The notes under the pieces are model-generated. The model was not told where the DNA came from, did no database searches, and was given only the letters and a program-made list of their open reading frames with translations. From Carettochelys insculpta (taxonomy: Eukaryota > Chordata > Testudines > Carettochelyidae), in contig NC_134138.1 of the NCBI RefSeq assembly GCF_033958435.1, positions 188,143,298-188,207,297 of the forward strand: a stretch of DNA of 64,000 nt. Reading direction: 5' to 3'. Position 1 is the first letter of the stretch. Each line of letters starts with the position of its first letter. Of the stretch, positions 11,195 to 23,736 are shown in pieces. The translations under genes were made by a program, and so were the position numbers.

Positions 11195-12397
11195 ATCATA
11201 GAATCCTAGGGCTGGAAGGGACCATAGGAGGTCATGTAGTCCAGGCCCCAGCCTGAATATGGACCAATCCTAACTAAATCATCCCAGCCAGAACTTTGGC
11301 AAGCTGGGATTTAAACACTTCTAGAGATGAAGATTCCATCACCTCTCTAGGTAACACATTCCAGTACTTTACCACCCTTCCTGGTGAAAGAGTTTTTCAT
11401 AATATCCAACCTATACCTCTCCCTTTGTAACTTCAGACCATCGCTCCTTGTTCTGCCATACATCACTACTGATAACAGCCTCCCTCCATCCTCTTTAGAG
11501 CCTCCCTTCAAGAAGTTGAAGGCTGCTATCAAATCGCCCCTCACTCTTCTCTTCCGCAAACTAAACAAGTGCAAATCCCTCAGACTCTCCTCATAGGTCA
11601 TGTGCTTCAGCCCCCTAATAACTTCCATTGCCCTCCACTGGACCTGCTCCAATGCACCCACACCCTTTCTATATGGGGGCCCAGAACTGGATGCAATACT
11701 CCAGATGAGGCCTCACCAGTGCCAAATAGAGGGAAAAATAACTTCTCGACATCTGCTGGAAATGCTTCTCCTAAAGCACCCGAATATGCCATTAGCCTTC
11801 TTGGCTACAAGAGAACACTGTTGACTCATATCCAGCCTCTCATCCACCATAATCCACAAGTCCTTTTACGCTGCACTGCTGTTTAGCCATTCAGCACCCA
11901 ATTTGTAACAATGCTTGGGATTCTTCCATCACAAGTGTAGGACTCCGCACTTGTCCTTGTTGAACCTCGTCAGATTTCTTTTGGCCCAATCATCCAATTT
12001 ATCTTGGTCACTCTGGACCCTATCCCTATCCTCCATTGTATCAGTCTCCCTAGCTTAGTGTCACCTGCAAATTTGCTGAGGTGCAATCCATTCCCTCATC
12101 CAGGTCATTAATAACAATACTGGCACTAGAACCAATTTTTGGGGCACCCCACTTGAAACTGACTGCCAATCAGACATTGAGGCATTGATCACTACCCATT
12201 GAGCCCAACCATGTGGCCAGCTTTCTATCCATTTTACAGTCCATGTATCCAACCCATACTTCCTCAACTTATGGGCAAGAATGTTGTGGGAGACACTACC
12301 AAAAACTTTGCTAAAATCAAAGTATATCACATCCATGGACTTCCCAATGTCCACAGATCCAGTTACCTCATCATAGAAGCTAATCAGATTGGTCTCC
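11195..12397 (-). mobile_element. CR1 LINE, 5'-truncated (CR1-C)
   Basis: The + strand begins with the CR1 tail ATCATAGAATCCTAGGGCTG and reads on through the usual 3' UTR and the end of ORF2. Minus-strand frames at 11347-11661 (EQVQWRAMEVIRGLKHMTYE, FSLRKRRVRGDLIAAFNFLK) and 12061-12354 (VIYFDFSKVFGSVSHNILA, SDWQSVSSGVPQK) are pieces of the CR1 reverse transcriptase. The motif A region reads FDFSKVFGS instead of the usual LDFSKAFD type, and the SGVPQ motif is kept. Frames are broken by stops and shifts, so it is an old, dead copy. The 5' end is lost at about 12397, inside the RT domain. Confidence 0.85.
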
Positions 12398-13816
12398 TAC
12401 AATTAAAAGCAAAGCAAAAGGTTCTAAGGACAATAGTAATCTTGTGGGGAGTGTGATCTGTTTATCTGCATGACATTTGCTTTTTTGTGAGTTTTAAATG
12501 CAATGACCATACTATCTACAAAAAGGGGCACTGTTTTATGTTCAGCATAGTACAGACAGAGATGTACTCTCTTGTGGAGACTTTCATTTTGTTCTCTTAA
12601 CATAAAATATTCTAGTGTGTGGTAGTGGTAATAAGCAACAAGTGCAGCATTGGTGGGATTCAAATGCCCAAAGCATGTGCTGATCCTGGGATAAGGAAAT
12701 TCAGGGATTACGCAGATTTTTCCAAACCCAACTTGTTTGACTCCTGTTATTTGCTAGAAGCATTCAGATCCCACTGATAACACAGGAGATCCTCTCCATA
12801 TTGCTGGAGGAGGTTATTAACATACCTGGTAAGTAGGGTTGACACTCTTGAGGGATGGTCTGGAGTCTCCAGGAATTAAAGAATCTTTGTGTAAAGATTA
12901 TGTCATGTGATGAAACCTCCAGGAATACATCCAACCCAAATTGGTTACCCATTCCTGGTAGGAAACAGACTTTTAAAGAAACAAAGCTTGTCCATTAGGA
13001 CTTTTTTCTAATTTTTTTTTCTTTCAGGAATTCTGCAAATAGATGAGACCTAAAACAAAGCCAAGGAACATTTGGAACTTTTGAGAAACTGAGTGTCACC
13101 ACAATACCATTTGTGAAAGTATGCAATGAACTGACTGGCTGCTTTGCAAGTCTCAGTGCCGCTGATGATTTTAACAGGTGGCTTAACTACTTTTGCTGCC
13201 ACAATTCTCATTGAACCAGCTCTGTTTGACTCCAATGTGAAAAGTAATGAGCAATGTGACACCCTCACCCACAATCATTTAAACAATGTTGTCTTGGACA
13301 TACTACATAGTTATATGGAGTCTATTAGGACTTAATTGCTTTGGGTTACACCTACAGGAAGATAAAAGTAATAAATGCAAAGAAAAAACAATTAGCTGAA
13401 CTGGAATTTTGACATGAGACAGATTGGTGAAAAATGGAGTATTGGGTAGCAGCCTGATTTCATCCAACACTGAAAGGAAGTTTATGGCGTAAATTCCTTC
13501 CTACACTGTGTAAGATACTGATGTTAGCTTTTCATATCAAGCTATATATGGTCTCATATATTCAGAGTCCTGGTGCATCCAAGGCACATCAGACAGCACT
13601 GAAAATGTGTGAAATAAAGATTACTATCAAGCCAGAACAGAGCTTGATTCTAGCTTCTTTTTTGTTTGATTTGTTTTTATTTAAATTAAAATTTCTGGTT
13701 CCAACTAACCCACCTACCATTCTAAGTTGTTACTGTACAAGAATATTATAATTTGCATATAACAGTAACACTTAGATGCACCATTCAGGGATATGAGTTC
13801 ACATGGTTTAAGCTGT
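12398..13816. other. Nothing recognised
   Basis: No domain or repeat recognised in the short frames here. Confidence 0.5.
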
Positions 13817-13863
13817 GTGCGTATGCGGACGCGTGTGCACACACACACCCACACACACACACA
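13817..13863. repeat. Imperfect (TG)n/(CA)n microsatellite
   Basis: A TG-rich stretch (GTGTGCGTATGCGGACGCGT) runs into CA repeats, forming a weak inverted structure. Confidence 0.8.
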
Positions 13864-14804
13864 AATTTAAAAAAAACATTCCTGCCCTAAGCCTTGATTC
13901 AGCATAGCCGTTCTTTATGTGAAGTTACAGGGGCTTCAGTTGTTTAAGTGCCATGCTGAATATGGAAAAATGCTGAACTGGAACTCCCAAGGAGCTAGTC
14001 ATGTAGTATATCAGAAGGAAAATATAAAACAGGATGGAAAGGTCTAGACTTTTCAGTAGTCAATATCTACTAAAAAGTTATTTTATACTGTGTTTTTTTA
14101 CAGGTCAAGTAATAACTGAAAAAGAAATCCAAGACATCTCCTACTGCAGGGAAAAAAAAAAACTGATGAACTTCACACTTGATAGAAAATCTTGCAACAT
14201 GTCACGAGTATGAGTCTGTAAAGATCACAAAACTCAGTTCTTTCAGGAACATCTCAAAAAGGTAAGATTTTCTAGTTAGAAGTCTACAAAATGTGCAATT
14301 TGTAAAATAAATACCTAGAGACAGTGCCAAAATATATACAATTCTCATTAATTTATGTAATGCATAATTATGAATAAGCTAGCAGATGAGATTTAAACAA
14401 CTCCACAGAGTAACTGAGCAACATAACATAAAGGAATTCTTCCAATTTTCAAGGCTACGTGTTCCTTAGATTGCTTCTATTCCAACAGGGAAAGTTTAGT
14501 GCTTAGCACATCTAGAGAGGTGTGTGATATTCACATCTTTAAGAGTCATACAAACACAGAGTGGACCAAGAAAGGTATTCTGCATGATCACACCTAGCTT
14601 TACATGGGAGGATTAAATATTGCCCTTTGTACATGTCAGTGCTGAGGAGCTATCAAGGTCATAAGGGTTCATATCTCCTCACCTTTTACTGTAACTTCCT
14701 TCCAAGAGATATAAAAAGAACAGTGGATCCCGAGCCCCAGATACTTGAGAATGTCACCATTCATCACAGAAAGCAAGAATGAACTGCTGTGACATAGTAT
14801 ATAG
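13864..14804. other. Nothing recognised
   Basis: AT-rich sequence, no supported feature. Confidence 0.5.
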
Positions 14805-14991
14805 CAGTGTTTCCTAAATTGTAATGTGCATAACACCAGTGATATGTGAAAGAATTTCAAGACATATGCGGCAGAAAACAAACTAGTAAAAATCAGGAGA
14901 TAAGCACTGGGACGGCACTGGGATGGGGATATAATGATAAGGACAAAGTCCCAAAAGGGGTATGCAAATATTTTAAGTTTGGGAAACACTC
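14805..14991. mobile_element. Short hAT-like element
   Basis: Left end CAGTGTTTCCTAAATTGTAA and right end AAGTTTGGGAAACACTC form imperfect terminal inverted repeats of the hAT/Charlie type. Flanking 8-mers GTATATAG (14797-14804) and ATAAATAG (14992-14999) agree at 6 of 8 positions, fitting a worn 8-bp target duplication. Confidence 0.7.
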
Positions 14992-16971
14992 ATAAATAGT
15001 ATTTCCACCACGTCTAACTTTCTTCCCCTCCACTCAACCAATTTATGGGAATTCTTCTAAAACATGAATTAACACAAGCACTCTGATTCCTTCATACAAT
15101 GACTGAACATTACATCTGCCTTTATGGCTCATTAGCCCCCTCAGATATAAATCTTACATCCAGAGAATATGGATGCCCAAACTCTGCTCTACAAGAACTT
15201 CAGTAAAGAGATAGCTCTCACTTCAGGCTCTGCTTGAACTGCTTAGCATCTGCCTGAGTCAACAATTCCCACTGAAGTTTTCCTACTGATTTTAATGGAT
15301 TTTGGACAGGCCTCCTAATCTCTGCAACCAATAATTGAATGCTATTGTTCTACTACAAGATGGGACTATACTTAAGAGTACATGTTCCTTTTGAAATCTT
15401 TAGTGATGCTGAATAATAAATACATCATGTAAGATGATCTGTTGAACACTGAGAACGCAAGCTTATATGATAAAGCTTCAAGTAACTGAAAAGTCACTTT
15501 GTTGACTTTTTAAATCACTTTGTTGACTACGCAAGAAGTTGATTGGATCTACAGGTTTAAAGTGAAATGCAATGGAAATCTTTTATCACTGACACTTTGA
15601 GGGAGAGTAAATCAGCTGAGAGCATATTTATTTAACTTTGGGGCAACTGATTTAAACATATATAAATTTGCCAGTTTTGTCCTAAAGATTGCTATTCTTG
15701 GTAATCTAATTGCTAAGAATCCTATATGCATGATGTAGTCAAACTTCAACTACACTGCTTCTTGCAGCAGGATAAACTGGCAGCTAGTGTTTTGACTACA
15801 TAGCATTTCCTGGTTACTCAGGAACAATAGATCTTTTCCTGACAAAAGACTACCCAAAGGAAAACAAAGAATATTAACAGAAATATAGTTTTATAAAGGA
15901 GTTGGGGATCTGAACCAGTGTTTTTCCTTTACATAGGACTCTGGAGTTAGCATTCATTCAATGAGTTATGTATGAAACAGACAAAATTAAAAAATATTAT
16001 TGTTTGTAAGCAAGGCAAAATATGAATTTTTTGCATCTGCTATCTTTAAAAACCATAGAAATAGAGCTAATTTACAAAGAACTCAAAGATAATCTTTGTA
16101 CTGAATTGAACAGGAGCAGGTCCATTCCCTTACTGATGATTAACAGTATCATAGCAATGATGGAAGGAAATCTGGTGGGGAACTTGTGCAAAATTATATA
16201 GCTTTTTATTTTTTGGTTGTTTCCCCAGGAAGACAACTGTTCCACAATAAGGCCGGATATCACTGTACGTGGCTAAAGTCTCATTTACAGCTTTCTTCCA
16301 GACATATCAATCTACTTTTCATAGATCAGATCAACCAACAAAAATCAGTCTGAAATAGAGCCAGGGGAGTAAACATACCATGTTCAAAACAATGTGAAAT
16401 ATTAGTTCTGCTCATCAATTGCATTTTAATAGTTCTATGACAACCCATATTTTGAAGTTGTGTATGCACTAGCTGGCAAGAGGCTGATCATAACTCATCA
16501 AGAAAAACATAAAAATGCCTAAACACGCAACTGATTCTTAGCAGCTGTACTTAAAAAATAAGCCAGCACTGCAGCTGCTCAAAGTAAAAGTAAATGCTGA
16601 TATTTTTAAAACTATGTAGAACTCAGAAAATCATTATGAACAGAACAAGGCAGATCTCAGCTATGGAAAACAGGCTGCAATGAATGTATGTGGACCTCAC
16701 CTTTTCACAAATTTTCCTGTACAGTTTTTGCTGCCTGCTCCTCCCAAAACAATTCTCCTCATTTCTTTCTTTCTTTCTTCATGTCTTCTTGAAGACTTCC
16801 CCCTAGACTTGGAATTCCATTCCGATTTCTTGTGGCCCAGTCAACTTCAATCTCTTAATTCAAATTCCTCCCTAAGAGCTTTCCAGCAATTAGCCGCCAT
16901 GAATGCATGCACACAAAAAACACACACAAAAAACAAACTGAAAAATAAACTGGACAACCAAGAGATTAGAA
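14992..16971. other. Nothing recognised
   Basis: About 2 kb of AT-rich sequence. A short TTTC run lies at 16764-16778. No coding domain seen. Confidence 0.5.
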
Positions 16972-17202
16972 ATCCCAAATAAAATTAAAACCACAAGGTT
17001 GGGAGGTTCTCTGTCGGAGAGAACAGGCATGTCACCTGGGGCCTTCTGGAGTGTGGCATCCTGATTAAGGATAGATTGTAGGTCTTTAATAATTTGTTGC
17101 AGTGGTCTGAGTTGGGGACTGTGGGTGATGACCAGTGGTGTTCTGTTCTTGGCTTTTTTGGGCCTATCTTGGAGCAGCTGGTCTCTGGGTATTCGTCTGG
17201 CA

Positions 17203-17801
17203 ATTCCTACAGACAACCTCCCAACCTTATGAGGATTCTAACCAATAGCCACAGTCTATACTGCAGGAATACCAGTCCTGGGACTTTTCCTTGCAACAAA
17301 GCCCCCTGCCAGCTTTGTCCACATATCTATGGTGTTGGTGCCATCACTGGACCTAACTAGGTTATTCACAGAATCATGGGCACATTCTCATGTTCCTCAA
17401 CTAACACCATATATGCCATCATGTGCCAACAATGCCCAGATGCTCTGAATATTAGACAGACTTCAAACTCTCTCAGACAAAGAGTTAGTGGGCACAAAAC
17501 AGACATCACAACACTCCTGATCCACAAACCAGTTAGTCTACATTTTAATGGAGTAGGCCATTCTGTTAATGACTTAAGAGTTTGCATCTTATTGAAGAAG
17601 AATTTTCAGTCTGCTTTAGAAAGAGAAGCTGCTGAACTCTCTTTCATATTCAAATTTGACACATTAACACATGGTTTGAACCGGGATGCAAATTTTCTGG
17701 GGCATTATAGGGCTCCTTGGCATACTTGGCTTAATTCAATTCTTGATTCCACGCCCCCCATCCCGCTCTCTGATTTGCTCACCTTGATAATTTTTTTCTG
17801 A
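17203..17801 (+). pseudogene. Penelope GIY-YIG endonuclease, broken
   Basis: Penelope-like proteins join a reverse transcriptase to a C-terminal GIY-YIG nuclease. Here only the C-terminal region remains. RQPPNLMRILTNSH is followed by PGTFPCNKAPCQLCPHIYG, the Cys-rich linker, then a TAG stop near 17358. The frame continues with MGTFSCSSTNTIYAIMCQQC and then LNIRQTSNSLRQRVSGH. The IYAIMCQQC and LNIRQTSNSLRQRVSGH blocks correspond to the GIY...YIG core, with the second tract altered from YIGQT to NIRQT. HFNGVGHSVNDLRV and ALEREAAELSFIFKFDTL follow, then GLNRDANF. The stop and the altered core residues make it inactive. The reverse-transcriptase domain is absent. Confidence 0.8.
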
Positions 17802-17869
17802 TTTGTCAATTTTAATTACTGTTTTTGGTTCTCTATGCCTTAAATATTGAGTCTGTTCTGGTATGGCTA

Positions 17870-17910
17870 TGGTCTGAAGAAGTGGGTCTGTCCCACGCAA
17901 GCTCACCTAA
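17870..17910 (+). ncRNA. Hammerhead-like motif in Penelope tail, degenerate
   Basis: CTGAAGA (17874-17880) is followed by a 5-bp stem GTGGG/CCCAC (17882-17886 with 17892-17896) and GCAA (17897-17900), then GCTCACCTA. This is the order of a hammerhead core (CUGANGA, stem II, GAAA, short stem III), but one A is extra after CUGAAGA and GAAA is changed to GCAA. Not expected to be active. Confidence 0.4.
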
Positions 17911-18012
17911 TAAATTATTTTGTTAGTCTTTAAAGTGCTACTTGACTGCTTTTTTGTTTTGATAGTATATAGACTAGCACGTCTCCCTCTCTGTTACTAT
18001 CCAAATAAGATT

Positions 18013-18309
18013 GTGTTACTTTGACAAATGTCTGATTTTGGTCTGCCAAACTTGTGTTTAAATGTAAGCAGGAATACATGACTTTGCAGGATTGGGGACT
18101 TAGCAAGCCCCTTGGTGAAGGAACTACATCTTCTATGATTATACCACATCAGGAACGCGAGGCTCTGCAAATCACAATGACTCTATTTTTTAATTTAAAA
18201 AGTAGAAAAGTCATGAGAAAAGCATCATTTGTAAAATATTACAATATTATGGTACCAGAAATAACATAAGTATTTTCTATTCTATGAACAGGAAAGCCCC
18301 CAGGTCATG
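18013..18309. other. Nothing recognised
   Basis: Flank of the Penelope-like insertion; no feature seen. Confidence 0.5.
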
Positions 18310-18690
18310 AAGTTACCTTTCCTAAGAAATGGTTAATCACGATTTTTGTAATTATGGCCCTTTGAGACGTATTGCACCGGTCCATTCCACTGGAGATGCA
18401 TCCAGTGCGCCAACCCAGAGACTTTTCTACCCATATTGTCACCTGGTGGGGCAGTACACATGCCTTCGGTACACACATACTCCCAATTGATGGTATAAAG
18501 TGGCAGAAAGTCCCAAACTCTCAGTTCCTTCCAACTGGAATCCAAAAAGCATAAGCTCCAGTGCAAAAGGTGGAAAGGGTGGGTTATACAGTGGATATCT
18601 CAAAGAAAAACAGTTACAGAGTAAGTTCTTCTTTGAATAATTGTATACATGCTTTCCACTCATGTGGCTCATAAGTAGTTCAGAAGAGAG
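18310..18690. repeat. Possible DIRS- or LTR-type terminal relic
   Basis: The order of phrases (GGTGGGGCAGTACACATGCC, GATGGTATAAAGTGGCAG, CTCTCAGTTCCTTCCAACTG, GTGGATATCTC followed by AAAGAAAAACAGTTACAG) resembles the terminal region of a turtle DIRS-like or LTR element as I remember it. No paired terminus is seen, so the class is uncertain. Confidence 0.3.
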
Positions 18691-21156
18691 GATGTTTCAG
18701 AGTCCATCTGAACTAGTACTGCAAAACAACTATCCGAAATCTAGCATTTTCTCTCAAGATTTGGGAGTTAGCATAACAAGTAGATAAAATAAGTACAGAT
18801 GGCAACAATGCTTGCTGTAAATGTCACTGATGGGTACCCTACTCTAAAGTGCAGCTGATATTGCCAGTGATCTTGTACTATGTGCTGAAGCTCAGTGATG
18901 TCATGGCATAGCAGTATGCAGGATGAAACCCAGGAAGATATGCTTTGTCAGGAAACAGGTTGTGCCTTTATTCTGTCCAATAAAAGACACAAGCAGCTGA
19001 GGGGACACTCTAAACTTCATAGTCCTGTTCATGTGAAAACAATTAATGCACCCTGAGTGTCTATGGTATGGAGACTCCCCTCAGCCTTATGAGAGTGAGG
19101 TGGTGGGAAAAGTGGTTGTTAAGTATATAGCTTGATTAAGGTGGAATTTCAATACTACTTTAGAGAGTAATTTACATTGAAGATGCTATTAAACCTCATT
19201 CTTATAAAAGCAATAGACAGGGACGGGCAAGGTAATAGCTACATATATTGAGAGGTGCAAAAATGGACAAGTAAGAGGTGGAACTAAGAAGGCCAAAAAT
19301 TAAATATAGATCTCATGCAGCTATACTATCACAGGTGGACAGAGCCTGTTCAATCCCTTAAAACATCATATCGTTGAAAAAAAAGGTCACATTGATGCTC
19401 TAGAGGAGAATGAAGTATGGAAACAGGAACCCAACAAACTCTCCAAAAGCCCTTTTCTCTCTTTAGGTGGAGTAAATGTTCCAAACTAAGCTTCAGGGGA
19501 GATTGTGCAGAAGGAGTATCTCTGAGCTAGGGCCATACTGAAAAACATCTCCACTTCATTATGTGAATCTGGAGGGTGATTTTCTGCTATTCAGCAGAAT
19601 ATTCTTTTTCTTTTTTTTTTCCTCTCAAGGATGTATTGCCAGCATTTAGTAATCACTTCAGTAATGCAACATGAATGTAATTTTTGTTCCAGAAAGGCTA
19701 CTCGGTTTCCCTTGTCCTACTTAATACAATACCTATATCAACAAAAATGCAAATAAAATGGAAAATAAAGCATTATCTGAATTAAATATACCACACACAA
19801 ATACTTCCAAAATTACATTATCAAGGAAAATAAGAGCATAACATCCATTACATCCATAAACAAAATCACTTTTTACCAGGCTAAGGTCCTGGAATATAGC
19901 AATGAAACTAGCGTAAGCAGCCCTAACCCACACTTTTGAAAAATAAGTAGCAAGAGGAGTGGAAACAGAGTGCTAAATTTTAAGTAGGTCTCAGTCGAGT
20001 CTCTAATGAAGTCCTATACCTGCACCTGTAGAAGCAAATAACGGGGGAGGGGAGGGTTAACCCTCTAACTACCTGATCAGCAGGTGTCAGCAGGTGTTTA
20101 GATGGCCAAATCCCAAAATATGGCTGCTCAATTTATTGAAGAAGCAAAAGAATGTGGGTACAATTAAACTGCAGGTGCAAATTCTCCCCTACAAAGTTAG
20201 AAGCTGCCTTTCAAATGCAGCCCCCTCAGGGGAAAAAGAGAATTGCGTACACTTTCCTTAAAACTTGCAAAACAACAGATGTACCTGGCTGCTAAAGTGC
20301 TTTTTGGTTAGAAGGAAATTTGAAACAAACAAACAAAATTGAGAATGAAAAAGACCTAATGGAGGTATACTAGAAGCAGGCATGATTTTTTTTCTATTAT
20401 ACAGCTTGATGATGATACAAATCCTGATTAAAGAGTAACTCTAACTGGGGCTTCCACCCCCTGTTTTCAGATTTAAGTTATTAAATTACTTTTTTCACCC
20501 CCTAGCACAGGGGTAATAGATTCTCCTTACAAGCCAGCATTTTGATAACCCCCCTGAATTCTCTAATTAGCCCCTTTGCAAGTCCCAACACAGGCAATCA
20601 CACAACCCGTCCAATGTAAAGAGGAGTAAGAGAAAAAAAACTCTCTTTATCCAACCCCCTAATTTCTGTCAAATAAGAGCTATGGAGCTGCACTGTGGAG
20701 ATAATTAATTATAGAGTCAATTGGGGGTGATTTTTCTTTTTGGTTCCCGGATCTTCTCTTGATGTAAGTCTTTGAACTTCTGCCTGCACTAAGCCCATGA
20801 ATCAGTGTCATTTACAACATGCATTAAGATAATTGAACATAGTAAAGAGGAAATGTATACAAGAGAGCTAATATTTCATGTAGAGAGGCTAATTTTATCA
20901 GTGCAACAGTGCAAAATAGACCACCTCACAGTTAGTGTCTTTGTGTTCAGACTTCAGAGCTAAAAAGAAAGCTACATCGCACAATTGTATAAAAAGAAAC
21001 TTCTTCCCAATTATCTTTGTTTTATTCTTATTGTAATCATTATTTTCTGGGAAAATTAAAAAAGACCTGAATTCTTCTTCAAACAAACAAATACCAGCAA
21101 AATAGTATTTTATTTAAGAGAATAAACTATGAAGTCTAGAGGAGAAGACATTTGAA
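18691..21156. other. Nothing recognised
   Basis: About 2.5 kb with no domain, terminal repeat or RNA gene recognised. Part may continue the relic at 18310-18690. Confidence 0.45.
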
Positions 21157-21335
21157 GGGAGAGATAGCTCAGTGGCTGGAGCATTAGCTTGCTAAACCCC
21201 AGGTTTGTGAGCTCAGTTCTTGAGGGGGGATCTAGAGCAAATAGATGGAAAAAGGGAGGGTGTTTGGTCCTGTCAAGAGGGCAGGGGACTGGACTCAAGG
21301 GCCATTCTAGCTCTATGAGATGTGTATCTCCATAT
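21157..21335 (+). repeat. tRNA-derived SINE, cryptodiran (Cry) type
   Basis: The head reads GAGATAGCTCAGTGGCTGGA with an A-box-like TAGCTCAGTGGCTGG (21165-21179) and a B-box-like region GTGAGCTCAGTTCTTGAG. The body AGGGCAGGGGACTGGACTCA and the end TTCTAGCTCTATGAGAT match the tRNA-derived SINE with a CR1-like tail that is common in hidden-necked turtles. B-box changes suggest an old copy. This is one of the main lineage clues. Confidence 0.75.
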
Positions 21336-22669
21336 ATAGAAAAATGTAAATGCTTTTATTTCCCTGCTGCAAAATGGTTAAAATAATCTTTGTAAGCATA
21401 CACACATGTATGTACTTACAAACACACATACATGCAGAACTCAGAAATGGAAAATAATTATTTCATTCACTGAAAAATAACCAAGGTTTAAAATAAACAT
21501 ATTATAGAAAAATAAGGATTTAAAAAAAAATAAAACAAACTAGGTCCTGGTTGAGGTTCCAATAGAGGAAACAACCTACTTTGAATAACTTTTTATATGT
21601 GAACACTCTCTTGATTTCAAAATACTTGAATGCATAAAATTATTGAGGTGGGTAAGTGTTTGTAGGGTAAGGGTCATAATCAGCTAAAAAGTGAGCTACA
21701 ACCACATATGAAAACCCAAATCTTTACATTATACCTCAAGTTTTATCACAACTCTCACTAAACAACCCCCCAACACAATAAAATGTTTAAAAACTGTATT
21801 GTTGGAAAACCCCAAATGTTTTTTAAATGAATAAAGTAGACTGATTACTTGTAAATAAACATAAAAATCAAATTAATAAAATTTAGAAGTCTCCAGTTTT
21901 GGTATGATTTTCACAACTTCTTTTACCCTTCAGTGTAAAATGCCAGAACATAAAGCCACTGAACCTCCAATTCAGATAAGGAAAGAGTAAATTAGAGGAG
22001 AGCTGGCCCTTGTTTTAAGCAGATGTCATTCTCTTGACAAAAAATAAATAAATAAAAATAAAACCCTCTGCTTATCAGACTAATGTCCAAGGGACAGTGA
22101 CCTCGTAGAAACATTTTCTCCTAAAATAATTCCTGTTTAAAGGAAAGTTGTTTAAATCAGCCCTTTGTAGATGCATGAATCTAAAGAGACATAGCTACAC
22201 TCTTCCCCTTTCTCCATGGGCATAAGCTTCTTTAAATCAGACTTAAAAAATACTGATGAGCATAAAAAGATATAACATAAAAGACAGCAGGACCATAAGA
22301 AAGAAGAACAATTAAGACCAGTACCTGTCAGGTCTACTTCCTATCCAGGATTACATAAGTATATCAGCAGCACTGTGTGTGCATGTTGTTCATACGTAGA
22401 ATCATTTTGAGAGGATTTTTTCTATCATTGTTTGCAACAGGGTGACATGCTCTCATGGTTTGGAGTCGGGGGGCAGGGGGCGTGGGAGGGTCATGTCCAA
22501 GGCCTTCAGCAAAACGTACTTGTTACAAAGAGTGTATGTATATAGAATATGGGCAGAAGCTATGTAGAATAGCCTGTCTACTTATTATGCACTATGGGGA
22601 AATGGTCTCTATGCCAATTTTTGCATAGACCATGGTGGACACTAACTAAAAGATGTCTAGAGAGTCTGA
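21336..22669. other. Nothing recognised
   Basis: AT-rich. A degenerate CA/TA-rich run lies at 21398-21440. No other feature seen. Confidence 0.5.
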
Positions 22670-22987
22670 GGCTATGTCTACACTAGAGAGTTTAATTGAC
22701 AAAACTGTTGTTTTGTTGACAAAACCTGTGGAGTGTCCACATTCCCGAGAATTCTGTCAACAGTAAATCGACAGAACATGGCACTTTTGTTGACAGTGTT
22801 CTGCTGCTCCCCCTTGACACAGAATGCCTCTGTTGACAGATTCTGTCAACAGAAAGTTGGTCTTGACATTCTGGGGGGCCTTCTGACGACAGGCAGGGAT
22901 TCCGGGAGACCAGGCAGCCCTGTCTGCTGTTCAGTCTGGCTGCAATCTGCCAACAGAAGTTTTGTTGGAAGATATCTACGCAGATCC
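22670..22987. mobile_element. MITE rich in TGTTGACA
   Basis: Left end GGCTATGTCTACACTAGAG and right end GAAGATATCTACGCAGATCC form weak terminal inverted repeats related to this window's Harbinger ends. The interior has TGTTGACA five times counting both strands, including a perfect 12-bp inverted pair at 22829-22840 and 22842-22853. It differs from the TTCGAA-rich families. Confidence 0.6.
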
Positions 22988-23708
22988 AGAAGCCTGTAAA
23001 CATTACTTACAAGGATGGGCTACAGCTGACATTCCAACTAAGATAAATGTGAGGTGGAAAGTACTGGAGAAGGAAAGAGGAGAGAGTACCTCACCGATGC
23101 ACAGTGGGCAGCATGCATTTCATCTCCCCAAATTCTTGACCAGAATGGATTACGATTATTTGTGCTTTATCCAAAGGGAATGAATATTATACATACACAA
23201 ACACATGTACAAGAGACAAGACATAACATAACTGTGGTAATCATTGAAATGTGTGGATGTACACACATCCATTCCAAGTGAATTAATATTTTGGCCTCAG
23301 TTTCAGACCTGAAATATTTAGACTCCCACATAACAAATGTTGAAATCCTGCCAAAGTCATTTTGTATTGGAATGATAAAGGGTATAATAGTAGCTTGATG
23401 TAAGAGATGGAATTTCGCACATTTTCCAACCAACATTTTGAAATTCATTTTTGTTCCAAGTTAGATGAAAAAGGCAAACTTGTTAAATTTTAAAGGAAGA
23501 GAAATCCTGAAAAACAGAAAATTTGATTTGGAAACATTGAAATGTTTCATTTTGATATTGTCAGAACATAATAGAAAAAATATTAAATATAGCCAATCTG
23601 GTATTTGACCAACACAGTGAACTTACATATTAAAATATTAAATATATTTTAAAAGTCACATTGAGACCAAATGTGGTAGTGGAAAGAACCAGACAGATGA
23701 GGTAAATC
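22988..23708. other. Nothing recognised
   Basis: No supported feature. Confidence 0.5.
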
Positions 23709-23736
23709 ATCATCATCATCATCAATAACTGTGGGC

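Larger units (their letters stand above)
16987..17998 (+). mobile_element. Penelope-like retroelement, 5'-inverted
   Basis: This is one insertion in two facing parts. 16987 to about 17203 is in minus orientation and encodes the segment upstream of the endonuclease (RTPLVITHSPQLRPLQQIIK and then DREPPNL). About 17203-17998 is in + orientation and starts again at RQPPNL, continuing through the GIY-YIG endonuclease and the 3' tail, which ends at TCCCTCTCTGTTAC. Near-identical flanks, ATCCCAAATAAAATT (16972-16986) and ATCCAAATAAGATT (17999-18012), fit a target duplication with one gap and one change. The inverted part has its 3' side at the left flank and its 5' side at the junction, as twin priming predicts. 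Confidence 0.8.

Noticed and set aside
21165..21222. A true tRNA gene
   Set aside because: A- and B-box-like words are present but the body is a SINE and no cloverleaf with an acceptor stem is evident.
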